This document shows, piece after piece, positions 7,673-15,352 of a stretch of 49,862 bases of DNA. The translations under genes and the position numbers were made by a program. The stretch's first letter is position 1, and each line of letters starts with the position of its first letter. Below the pieces are notes generated by a model that worked only from the letters and a program-made list of their open reading frames with translations, ran no database searches and was not told where the DNA came from. This DNA is from Cytophagia bacterium (GTDB taxonomy: Bacteria > Bacteroidota > Bacteroidia > Cytophagales > Spirosomataceae). The stretch is taken from assembly GCA_004293645.1 (NCBI GenBank), contig REAB01000076.1:1-49862 (forward strand), read 5' to 3'.

Positions 7673-9841
7673 ATGAATAGAAAACTCCAAAATATGGCCG
7701 AGCAGGCCCTGATTGTTTCAAACATTTTCATTGTTTTTCTGCTTTTCTTTGAAAATCAGCTCATTGTGCCTACTTGGCTACAATCGGTGGGAAGAATGCA
7801 CCCTTTGCTTCTCCATTTCCCCATCGTTGTTTTACTCGCGGCGTTCGGAATGGAGTTTTTTCGTTTCAAATCCACCTATATTTCCAATACATTTTATCTT
7901 GGTTTTTTGAACACGCTCTGGCTCACGGGTGCTTTATTGGCAGCAATTACTGTTATTATGGGCTTGCTTTTATCCAAAGAGCAAGGCTATTCGGGCGACA
8001 CCCTGCTGTGGCACAAATGGTGGAGCGTGGGGGTTTTGTGGTTTTCTACCTTGTTTTATTGGATTAGAAATGCCGCTTGGTACAAACCTATTTTGGCAAA
8101 ATCTATGGCAGCTACGGCGGCTTTGTCCGTAGTTATGGTAGGGCATTTTGGTGCGACACTCACCCACGGCGATGGTTTTATTTCAGCGCCTATTACCCAA
8201 TCGGCCCCTGTGCCACTCCATGAAGCTGTGGTTTTTGCCGATGTAATACAACCCATTTTTGAGCAAAAATGCGTTGCTTGCCACAATTCCGATAAAATGA
8301 ACGGCGAGTTGATGTTTACCGACATAAAATCAATTTTAAAAGGAGGAAAAACTGGTAAATTATTTGTGCCAGGAAAGCCCGAAATCAGTCTATTGTTAGA
8401 GCGAATACACCTGCCGATGGGAGAAAAAAAGCACATGCCCCCCACAGGAAAAGCACAACTTAGTTCCCAAGAAATAACACTGCTTTCGCTATGGATAAAA
8501 GGCAATGCCGATTTTACAAAAAAAGTAACCGACCTCTCCCCTACTGATTCTCTGCGAATTATTGCCAGCACTTTGTTTAGCCCCGTTGAAAATACAGAAG
8601 AAATCTATGATTTTGATGCCGCAGATGAATCAACCATAGCAAAGCTCAGAACAGCCTACCGCACCATTGCCCCATTGGCCCGCGAATCGCCCGCGCTATC
8701 GGTTAGTTTCTTTAACAAAAGTAATTTTACAACAGAAAAATTGTCAGAATTGAATGCAATCAAAACCCAAATAGTGGCTTTGAATCTATCCAAAATGCCT
8801 GTATCTGACACTGATTTGAAAAATATTATTCCGTTTGAAAATCTTCAAAAATTAGACCTAAATTTTACGAATATTACGGGAAAAGGCTTGAAAGAATTGA
8901 CGATTTTGAAACAATTAAAAACCCTTTCACTATCGGGTACACAATTAAATTTCAATGACTTACAAGGAACGATTGGCAACTTCAAGAACCTCAAAACCAT
9001 CACTTTATGGAATACACAGCTGAGCGTATCTGAAATAAATAAATTACAAAAAGCACGTAAAGACATTACCTTCGTAGCAGGTTTTAGAGATGATGGCAGC
9101 AATCCAATCAAGCTAAATCCACCGCAAGTCAAAAACAGTTCCACTATTTTTGGCCAACCTATTTTGGTGCAACTGTATCACCCAATCAAGGGCACAGAGA
9201 TTCGTTACACCACCGATGGCACAATGCCCGACAGCATAAAATCTCCTTTGTTTAACAACCAAACCCTTTTGAAAGAAAGCGCATCTTTTCGAGCCAAGGC
9301 ATATAAAACAGGTTGGTTGGGCAGCGATGAGACTACCTTTGATTTTTACAAAAGTAGCTTCAAACCCGACAGTAGTCATCTACTATTGGCCCTCAATAGG
9401 GTACATCAAGCTGCGGGTGCAAATACGTTTTTTGATGGAAAATTAGGCACATTCAGTGCCAATAGCCCCGCTTGGGCCAACAACTGGGCAGGTGTAAGAA
9501 ACAACGATTTGGCACTGGTTTGCGCGTTTAAAACACCCGTATTGCTGTCTTCGGTGGGTTTGCGTATTATGGAAGAAGTCGAAACAGGCATTTTTCCACC
9601 CGAATTTGTGGAAGTTTGGGGAGGTACGAACGAAAATCAGATGCGGCTTTTAGCCAAAATAAAACCATCAATTCCGTCGAAAATGCGTCCGCATTTGTTG
9701 TATGCCATTACGGGGCAGTTCAAACCCACCACTATTACGCACCTAAAAATCATCGCCAAACCCCTTCAAAAAATCCCCGAATGGCACGGCAGTAAAGGCA
9801 GTGTCGCCTTGTTGTTGATTGATGAGATGTTTTTGAACTAA
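7673..9841 (+). CDS. Membrane-anchored cytochrome c / LRR / chitobiase-like / discoidin-like protein
   Basis: This 722-residue protein is the last gene of the operon. An N-terminal helix (about 12-34) leads into a DUF2231-like membrane domain (about 38-165; GRMHPLLLHFP, GHFGATLTHG). One PSCyt1 heme motif CVACH follows (200-204), with the usual MPP/G-K-L end of that domain. Residues about 370-455 form leucine-rich repeats, about 500-550 resemble the small chitobiase C-terminal fold (IRYTTDGTMPDS), and the last 150 residues look like a discoidin/F5-8 carbohydrate-binding beta-sandwich. It shares its membrane and cytochrome parts with the truncated gene at 91, so the operon begins and ends with related membrane cytochromes. 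A role as membrane anchor and electron acceptor for the exported partners is inference. Confidence 0.85.
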   Translation: MNRKLQNMAEQALIVSNIFIVFLLFFENQLIVPTWLQSVGRMHPLLLHFPIVVLLAAFGMEFFRFKSTYISNTFYLGFLNTLWLTGALLAAITVIMGLLLSKEQGYSGDTLLWHKWWSVGVLWFSTLFYWIRNAAWYKPILAKSMAATAALSVVMVGHFGATLTHGDGFISAPITQSAPVPLHEAVVFADVIQPIFEQKCVACHNSDKMNGELMFTDIKSILKGGKTGKLFVPGKPEISLLLERIHLPMGEKKHMPPTGKAQLSSQEITLLSLWIKGNADFTKKVTDLSPTDSLRIIASTLFSPVENTEEIYDFDAADESTIAKLRTAYRTIAPLARESPALSVSFFNKSNFTTEKLSELNAIKTQIVALNLSKMPVSDTDLKNIIPFENLQKLDLNFTNITGKGLKELTILKQLKTLSLSGTQLNFNDLQGTIGNFKNLKTITLWNTQLSVSEINKLQKARKDITFVAGFRDDGSNPIKLNPPQVKNSSTIFGQPILVQLYHPIKGTEIRYTTDGTMPDSIKSPLFNNQTLLKESASFRAKAYKTGWLGSDETTFDFYKSSFKPDSSHLLLALNRVHQAAGANTFFDGKLGTFSANSPAWANNWAGVRNNDLALVCAFKTPVLLSSVGLRIMEEVETGIFPPEFVEVWGGTNENQMRLLAKIKPSIPSKMRPHLLYAITGQFKPTTITHLKIIAKPLQKIPEWHGSKGSVALLLIDEMFLN

Positions 9842-9866
9842 AGCCTGCAATCGAAACAACTCGGCA

Positions 9867-10015
9867 TAAGTAGTTGAGTAAAATTAGGCGGTTCGCCGCT
9901 GCGATGCGAGGCCGCCCGTGCGGTATTATTATTGGTGGCACGACTGATTTAATACGCTCAATAAAAGCATCTTAAGCAATAGTCGTGCCACCAATTAAAT
10001 ATGCGCAACTACTTA
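9867..10015. repeat. Nested inverted-repeat element between convergent genes
   Basis: Outer arms are 9867-9876 and 10006-10015 (10 bp, perfect). Inner arms are 9931-9945 and 9981-9995 (15 bp, perfect, ATTGGTGGCACGACT). Between the left arms lies GCGGTTCGCCGC (9888-9899), a 4-bp stem capped by a TTCG tetraloop. The same 12-mer occurs at 15285-15296 inside another hairpin. The element fills the gap between the cytochrome operon (stop 9841) and the convergent MATE gene (stop 10068), where it could act as a two-way transcript end. It could be a REP- or MITE-like repeat; no target duplication is visible. Confidence 0.6.
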
Positions 10016-10067
10016 GTACCCATTTAGTTGCATGAGTTTTTGATGGCTGACTGTTTTTATAAGTTGA

Positions 10068-11456
10068 TCAATGCGTCAGAGAAGTCTGTTCAGTATTTTG
10101 AAGAGTACTCATATCCAGCTTTTTGAGCAACCGATAAAACCGAAACGTTAAGAAAACCGCCGAGAAAGTAAGCCCTGCCGAGAGCGCAATCCAGATGCCC
10201 GTTACGTCCATTTTGAGGGTGAAGGCCAACACATAACTGAGCGGCAACGCAATGACCCAATAAGCAACAAGCGTGATAAAAGTAGGCACTTTGATGTCGT
10301 TCAAACCGCGCAACGCACCCAGCGCCACCACCTGAATACCATCGGAAAGCTGAAAAAAGCCCGCGATGATAACAAGTGCCGATGCAATTTGCATAACGGG
10401 CAGGTTATCTTTTAGGTAAACCGTTACCAAAAAATCGTTGGCTGTCAAAAACAGCAAGCAGCAAAGACCCATGAAGGCCGTTACGAGCAAAAAAGCCGCC
10501 GTCCCAGCCCTAAAAACCGCCGTTTTGTTTTGTTGCCCAAACGCTCTACTCACCCGAATAGCCCCCGCCGAGGCAATGCCCGTAGCCATCATGTAGGTGG
10601 TAGAGGCCAGATTAATAGCAATTTGATGCGCTGCCAATTGGTTTTTACCCAACAAACCAATCATTACCACAGCCAACGAAAAAGCGGCAATCTCAAAGAA
10701 GAACTGAAAGCCCGTTGTGGTAGCCAACCGTAAAATTTTGGGTATCAAATCGCCCAGATTTAGTCCCGCCGAAACCCTTAAATACTTGCTAAAAACCGAA
10801 CTCCGCCACACATAAATCGAAATGGCAACGGCCATGTAAGTACGGGCAATAAGGGTAGCAGTAGCCGAACCATTGAGCCCTAATTTTGGAAAAATCCAAA
10901 TGCCATTGATGAGTAAATAATTGAATAACCCATTGATAATCAAGGCAGAAACAGTGATAAACATAGCCACGCGCGGAAACGAAAGACCATCGCTGAGCTG
11001 GCGAGTAGCCACAAACAAAAACAATGGAATGTTGGACGCACTCAAAATATACATGAAAGGCCGCGACAAGTCGGTGATTTCGGGCGTTTGGCCAAACCAC
11101 TCAAAATAAAACGCCAGCACCACCGAAATAAGCCCCAACACCACGCCCATAATGGCCGCCGCCCACAAACCTGCTCTAAAAGTGCGCCCAATTTCTACGT
11201 CGTTTTGTTGGCCTTTGGCTTGCGAAATCAACGAACCAACCACGCCCAAACCACCCACGGCAATACTCGATACCAAAAAAGCCTGCGAGCCCGCCAAACC
11301 TGCCGCGCCAAGCGCCGTTGCGTCTAAAAAACGACCAACCAAGATATTGTCGGTTACGCCCATCAAAATAACGCCCAATTGAGCAATGACAATGGGCAAA
11401 CCAAGCCGAACCGTTTCAAGGATTTCGCGGCGATAAATGGGAAATAAGTGTGTCAA
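10068..11456 (-). CDS. MATE family multidrug/Na+ antiporter
   Basis: This is a twelve-helix inner-membrane exporter of the MATE/NorM group, which expels drugs or toxic metabolites in exchange for H+ or Na+. It shows the two homologous MATE halves: GLPIVIAQLGVILMGVTDNILVG near the N-terminus, and a second half opening near residue 245 (FQFFFEIAAFSLAVVMIG) with HQIAINLAS. The total is about 460 residues, as usual. I chose TTG 11456, which gives a start (LTHLFPIYRREI) like other members. The longer frame would begin with GTG 11486, which falls inside a short palindrome (11482-11503). It follows dnaJ on the same strand, but the hairpin between them suggests separate transcription. Confidence 0.88.
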   Translation of the reverse strand: MTHLFPIYRREILETVRLGLPIVIAQLGVILMGVTDNILVGRFLDATALGAAGLAGSQAFLVSSIAVGGLGVVGSLISQAKGQQNDVEIGRTFRAGLWAAAIMGVVLGLISVVLAFYFEWFGQTPEITDLSRPFMYILSASNIPLFLFVATRQLSDGLSFPRVAMFITVSALIINGLFNYLLINGIWIFPKLGLNGSATATLIARTYMAVAISIYVWRSSVFSKYLRVSAGLNLGDLIPKILRLATTTGFQFFFEIAAFSLAVVMIGLLGKNQLAAHQIAINLASTTYMMATGIASAGAIRVSRAFGQQNKTAVFRAGTAAFLLVTAFMGLCCLLFLTANDFLVTVYLKDNLPVMQIASALVIIAGFFQLSDGIQVVALGALRGLNDIKVPTFITLVAYWVIALPLSYVLAFTLKMDVTGIWIALSAGLTFSAVFLTFRFYRLLKKLDMSTLQNTEQTSLTH

Positions 11457-11481
11457 AAAATAATGATGAATAATGAATGAT

Positions 11482-11503
11482 GGCACGAGCGGGACGCTCG
11501 CGC
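11482..11503. repeat. REP-like palindrome between dnaJ and the MATE gene
   Basis: GGCACGAGCGGGACGCTCGCGC contains a perfect 6-bp stem, CGAGCG/CGCTCG (11486-11491 and 11495-11500), with a 3-base loop. It lies 18 bp past the dnaJ stop on the minus strand and is far more GC-rich than the flanks. It has the look of a dispersed intergenic repeat and may also protect or end the dnaJ message. Confidence 0.5.
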
Positions 11504-11520
11504 TATCTTATTGGTCAGTT

Positions 11521-12678
11521 TTATTGGAAAAAGTCTTTCATTTTCTCGAAAAACCCTTTCTCATTTTTATTGGGTTTGGGCTGGAAATTAGGGGCATTTC
11601 GGAGTTTTTCGAGTGTGGCTCGCTCTTCAGTAGAAAGCTGCTTGGGTGTCCAAATATTGATATGCACCAGTTGGTCGCCGCGCCCGTAGCCGTTCAACTC
11701 CTTGATTCCCTTGCCTTTTAGACGCAAAATCTTACCCGCTTGCGTTCCTGCGTCAATGCTAATTTTGGCCTTTCCGTCAATGGTTGGCACTTCTACTTGG
11801 GTGCCAAGAGCAGCTTCGATAAAACTAACGTGGAGGCCAAAAACCAAGTTATTGCCGTCGCGTTTGAGGTTTTCGTCTTCTTCCTCTTCTACCAAAATGA
11901 GCAAATCGCCCGCTACGCCACCGCGCGGCGGCACGTTGCCTTTGCCACTCATCGAGAGTTGCATTCCGTCCGACACACCGCCTGGTACTTTGAGACTAAT
12001 TACGTCGTCTTCGAGCAAACGGCCTTCACCCGCGCACACATCGCAGCGTTCGCTCACTATTTTGCCTTCGCCGTTGCAAGTGGGGCAAGTGCTGCTCGAC
12101 ACCATTTGGCCGAGCATCGTATTTACTACTTTTCTGATTTGCCCCGTGCCATTGCAAGTATGACAAGTTTTGAGCGACGTGCCGTTTTTAGAGCCGTTGC
12201 CCGAACAAGTATTGCAAGTTACGTAGCGTTTTACTTTTATTTTTTTATCGGCCCCTTCCGCAATTTCTTGCAACGTAAGCTTGAGCTTGATGCGCAGGTC
12301 TGAACCGCGCCTCACGCGCCGTCCGCCACCGCCACCCCCGCGTGCTTGTCCGAAAATATCACCAAAAGGCGACCCCTCGCCAAAAACATCGCCAAATTGC
12401 GAGAAAATGTCGTCCATCGTGAAGCCACCCGCTGCGCCAGCACCCGCACCGCCCATGGCCGCGTGGCCAAATCGGTCGTATTGTTGGCGTTTTTGAGCGT
12501 CGCTCAGCACGCCATACGCTTCGGCGGCCTCTTTAAATTTGTCCTCTGCCGAAGGGTCGTCGGGGTTTTTGTCAGGGTGGTATTTGATAGCCAACTTGCG
12601 GTAGGCTTTTTTGATTTCGTCTTCGGCAGCTCCCTTCGCCACGCCCAACACTTCGTAATAATCTCGTTTCTGTGCCAT
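11521..12678 (-). CDS. dnaJ: Chaperone DnaJ (Hsp40)
   Basis: This is a complete type I Hsp40 of 385 residues. The J-domain (1-72) has the HPD motif at 34-36 that stimulates DnaK ATPase. A Gly-rich linker follows (about 73-125), then four CxxCxGxG zinc motifs ([32 protein letters not shown]; about 155-220), the C-terminal client-binding domains, and a short tail. It delivers unfolded proteins to DnaK in the cytosol. The ATG lies 5 bp after the grpE stop, so grpE-dnaJ form one operon; dnaK is not in this window. A palindrome upstream of grpE may give stress control of both genes. Confidence 0.97.
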   Translation of the reverse strand: MAQKRDYYEVLGVAKGAAEDEIKKAYRKLAIKYHPDKNPDDPSAEDKFKEAAEAYGVLSDAQKRQQYDRFGHAAMGGAGAGAAGGFTMDDIFSQFGDVFGEGSPFGDIFGQARGGGGGGRRVRRGSDLRIKLKLTLQEIAEGADKKIKVKRYVTCNTCSGNGSKNGTSLKTCHTCNGTGQIRKVVNTMLGQMVSSSTCPTCNGEGKIVSERCDVCAGEGRLLEDDVISLKVPGGVSDGMQLSMSGKGNVPPRGGVAGDLLILVEEEEDENLKRDGNNLVFGLHVSFIEAALGTQVEVPTIDGKAKISIDAGTQAGKILRLKGKGIKELNGYGRGDQLVHINIWTPKQLSTEERATLEKLRNAPNFQPKPNKNEKGFFEKMKDFFQ

Positions 12679-12683
12679 CTTTT

Positions 12684-13274
12684 TTAGCTTCCTACTACAA
12701 CCTTGGCGTAGCGAATTACTTTATCGTTCAAAAAATATCCTTTTTCTACTTCGTCAATTATTTTGCCTTTCAACTCTTCAGAAGGAGCTGGAAACTGGGC
12801 AATAGATTCGTGCAAGTCGGCATCAAGGGTTTCGCCTCTGGCCACCATTGGCTTTAAACCTTTGGCTTCGAGCGTTTTAGAAAACTTGGTGTAAATCAGC
12901 CCCACGCCTTCTTTGAGCGGTTCTATTTCCGAAAAATTTTCAAACGAGGTCATGGCGCGCTCAAAATCATCTACTACGGGCAGCACCGCTTTCATCAGTT
13001 CTTCGTTGGCAGCGGCCATCATGTCCAATTTTTCTTTGGCCGTACGCCGCCGAAAATTCTCAAAATCAGCATAAAGGCGCAAATATTTATCTTTCAATTC
13101 GGCTACCTCCGCGCTCAATTTATCGGTTTGCGAGTCAGCTTCCAGCGTTTCAGTTTCCATTTCTTGAATGGTTTCTTCTACTGGTTGCTCCATTTCGCTG
13201 ATTGGTGTGGTTTCTTCGGGATTCATTGTATGGGTCATTTTCTTCCAAAAACTAAATTTTGATTTTTTGTTCAT
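12684..13274 (-). CDS. grpE: Nucleotide exchange factor GrpE
   Basis: A 196-residue GrpE when started at ATG 13274 ([12 protein letters not shown]); the open frame runs 29 codons further upstream into sequence that holds a palindrome and is unlikely to be translated. It has an acidic, poorly ordered N-terminus (about 20-60), a long coiled-coil ([26 protein letters not shown]), and the C-terminal beta-domain with VVDDFERAM, the ESIAQFP region and [16 protein letters not shown]. It releases ADP from DnaK and acts as a thermosensor. It is followed by dnaJ 5 bp downstream. Confidence 0.96.
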   Translation of the reverse strand: MNKKSKFSFWKKMTHTMNPEETTPISEMEQPVEETIQEMETETLEADSQTDKLSAEVAELKDKYLRLYADFENFRRRTAKEKLDMMAAANEELMKAVLPVVDDFERAMTSFENFSEIEPLKEGVGLIYTKFSKTLEAKGLKPMVARGETLDADLHESIAQFPAPSEELKGKIIDEVEKGYFLNDKVIRYAKVVVGS

Positions 13275-13332
13275 ATTTCGGTTGCGTAGCGCGTACCAAA
13301 CTGTGTCAATTATTCTGCCAAAGCCTATCTTG

Positions 13333-13347
13333 CTGACACATTGGCAG
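13333..13347. promoter_or_regulatory. Palindromic candidate heat-shock operator upstream of grpE
   Basis: CTGACACATTGGCAG is an inverted repeat of the form CTGnCA-N3-TGnCAG, about 60 bp upstream of the grpE ATG. The flanks extend the symmetry (GCTGAC ... GTCAGC). It lies in the only sizeable gap (13275-13413) ahead of the grpE-dnaJ operon. A control role in the stress response is inference from position and symmetry; it is not a CIRCE element. Confidence 0.4.
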
Positions 13348-13413
13348 TCAGCTAAGTCCAATCTTCAATCGGGCTGCCACCTGTTTCGCGTCTGCGCAGG
13401 CGACACAGCTTTC

Positions 13414-14163
13414 TCACTCATTCCAGATTTCCCAGGCTTTTTCGGCCTGCAATTGCAGCATCAGCAACCCATTGTGGGTGGCTGCACCCTGCGCCGCACC
13501 TTTTTGCAAAAACAGGGTTTCGGCAGGGTTATACACCAAATCATACAATAAGTGCGCACTTGTGAGCAATTCGTACGGAATCTGCGGGCATTCTTCTACG
13601 TTTGGAAAAGTGCCAACGGGTGAGGTATTGACAATGAGACGGTGCTTTTGCACGATTTCGGGCGTTAAATCTGCATACGTGAGCGTAGGCCCAGCAGCCT
13701 GCCGCGACACCACGCGGTACGGAATCTGCAAATCGGTTAAGGCCGCAAAAACGGCTTTGGCCGCGCCGCCGTTGCCCAGCACCAACGCCTCCATCGGTTG
13801 GGCTGGCGCAACCGTGGATAGCCAATTTTCTAACGAAGTTTTAAAACCATAATAATCGGTATTATAGCCAATTTTACGACCATCGGGCAAGATTTTAATG
13901 GTATTTACCGCCCCTATTCTGGCCGCCGAAGCGGGGTCAAGCTGGTCTAAAAACGGGATAACTGCTTGCTTGTGCGGAATCGTAACGTTTAAGCCCACCA
14001 AGTCTGGATTTGCCGCCAACAAACCCCTAAATGCTTGACAATCTGGCAGTTCTAATAATTCATAACGGCAATTAGGGATATTCTCGCGTTCAAATTTTTC
14101 GGTAAAATATTTTTTTGAAAACGAATGTTTAAGCGGATAGCCAATGAGTGCAAAAAGTTTCAT
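13414..14163 (-). CDS. aroE: Shikimate dehydrogenase
   Basis: A 249-residue AroE that reduces 3-dehydroshikimate to shikimate with NADPH in aromatic amino acid synthesis. The substrate domain contains NVTIPHK (59-65; Lys65 catalytic) and NTD (101-103; Asp103 the partner). The nucleotide domain has GNGGAAKAV (130-138), and NTSPVG, DLVYNP and a C-terminal GLLMLQLQAEKAWEIW helix complete the pattern. It is a little short of the usual 270-285 residues, in line with compact Bacteroidota forms. It starts 1 bp after the epimerase stop, so the two genes are co-transcribed. Confidence 0.95.
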   Translation of the reverse strand: MKLFALIGYPLKHSFSKKYFTEKFERENIPNCRYELLELPDCQAFRGLLAANPDLVGLNVTIPHKQAVIPFLDQLDPASAARIGAVNTIKILPDGRKIGYNTDYYGFKTSLENWLSTVAPAQPMEALVLGNGGAAKAVFAALTDLQIPYRVVSRQAAGPTLTYADLTPEIVQKHRLIVNTSPVGTFPNVEECPQIPYELLTSAHLLYDLVYNPAETLFLQKGAAQGAATHNGLLMLQLQAEKAWEIWNE

Positions 14164-14164
14164 G

Positions 14165-15226
14165 CTATTTTAAAATGGGGGCCAGCGCGTCGCGGTTGGC
14201 ATCAAGCCATTCGTGAATGTCCGTTACAATTTGTTTAATGCCAATTTGTGGCTGCCAGCCCGTCAAGCGCGTTACTTTGCGGTTGTCCGTTACGTACAAA
14301 CGAATATCTGCCGTACGGTTTTCGGTTACTTGTTTAATTGGAATGGTTTTGCCCGTTACTTCTTGGCAAACTTTGGTGAGTTCTTGCAACGATGCGCTAC
14401 TTTGCACACCACCACCTGCGTTTAATATTTCACCATTTACTTGCTCTAAATTATGCAACTGCCAGTCAATGAGGCGATAAAGGTCGGCAATATGAAGCAT
14501 ATCGCGGGTTTGTTTGCCCGTGCCGCCGTAGCCAATATACGAGAGCTGCTGCTCAAAATAGTGTTTGGCAATCCACAACACCATCACGCCCTGGTCCACC
14601 TTGCCCATTTGCCAAGGGCCTGTTATGACACCGCAACGGTTGATAACAGTTTTCAGGCCATAAAATTCGTTGTACTCTTGAATGATGAGTTCAGAAGCTA
14701 ACTTGGTCGTGCCGTAGAGCGAGCGCGGGCCATCAAGCGGAAAATCTTCGGCAATACCCTGCGCCGATGCCCCTTTTACGGGCTGCGCGTCGGCCAGTAC
14801 AAAGCGGGTTTCAGCTTCCTCAAAGTTTAACGTTTCGAGGGTTTTGATGGGATATACGCGACTCGTGGACAAGAAAATAAAATCGGCGCGGTGTTTGAGC
14901 GCGTAATTGAGGCAATTGATGGTACCAAACAAATTGGTGTTAATCAAGTAGTCGGGCGTACCGTCTAAACCTGCCAGCACCGACGGTTCGGCAGAGGCTT
15001 CAATGATTTTATCAACGGCAGGCAGCGCGTCAAAATCTTCTTTGCTGCGAATGTCGCCGTGCAAAAAATCAACGCCTGCTTTTTTCAAACGGCTGAGATT
15101 CAGTTCTGAGCCACGGCGTTTGAGGTTGTCTAAGGCCAGAATTTCGTAAGATGGATAATTGGCTTTGAGCGAAATAGCCAACGCTGACCCTACAAAGCCT
15201 GCGCCGCCAGTAATTAATATTTTCAC
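14165..15226 (-). CDS. NAD-dependent nucleotide-sugar epimerase/dehydratase (CDP-paratose epimerase-like)
   Basis: This 353-residue extended short-chain dehydrogenase has a Rossmann loop GGAGFVG (7-13), a conserved STSR segment (120-123), and the catalytic Tyr171-x3-Lys175 (YGTTK). The insertion after the Ser segment and the length resemble CDP-paratose 2-epimerase-type enzymes, so a sugar nucleotide for surface glycan is likely, but the exact substrate is not decided by sequence alone. It starts with GTG at 15226. aroE follows after 1 bp. A long hairpin (15256-15340) separates it from kup upstream. Confidence 0.85.
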   Translation of the reverse strand: MKILITGGAGFVGSALAISLKANYPSYEILALDNLKRRGSELNLSRLKKAGVDFLHGDIRSKEDFDALPAVDKIIEASAEPSVLAGLDGTPDYLINTNLFGTINCLNYALKHRADFIFLSTSRVYPIKTLETLNFEEAETRFVLADAQPVKGASAQGIAEDFPLDGPRSLYGTTKLASELIIQEYNEFYGLKTVINRCGVITGPWQMGKVDQGVMVLWIAKHYFEQQLSYIGYGGTGKQTRDMLHIADLYRLIDWQLHNLEQVNGEILNAGGGVQSSASLQELTKVCQEVTGKTIPIKQVTENRTADIRLYVTDNRKVTRLTGWQPQIGIKQIVTDIHEWLDANRDALAPILK

Positions 15227-15255
15227 GTTTTTAGTTTGGTTTAAAATGATTTTTT

Positions 15256-15340
15256 GCTCACAGATTACGCTGATTTACACAGATGCGGTTCGCCGCCGCA
15301 ATTCTTTTTTTATCTGCGTAAATCAGCGTAATCTGTGAGC
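15256..15340. repeat. Long near-perfect hairpin repeat between kup and the epimerase gene
   Basis: Arms 15256-15284 and 15312-15340 are 29 nt each and pair with a single mismatch. The 27-nt loop holds GCGGTTCGCCGC (15285-15296), a small TTCG-capped stem also found at 9888-9899, and a T7 tract. The arms read as ATCTGCGTAAATCAGCGTAA, a form I recall as a frequent intergenic repeat in Cytophagales genomes (memory, not checked). It may act as a terminator for kup. Confidence 0.65.
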
Positions 15341-15352
15341 GTATGTGCTCAA

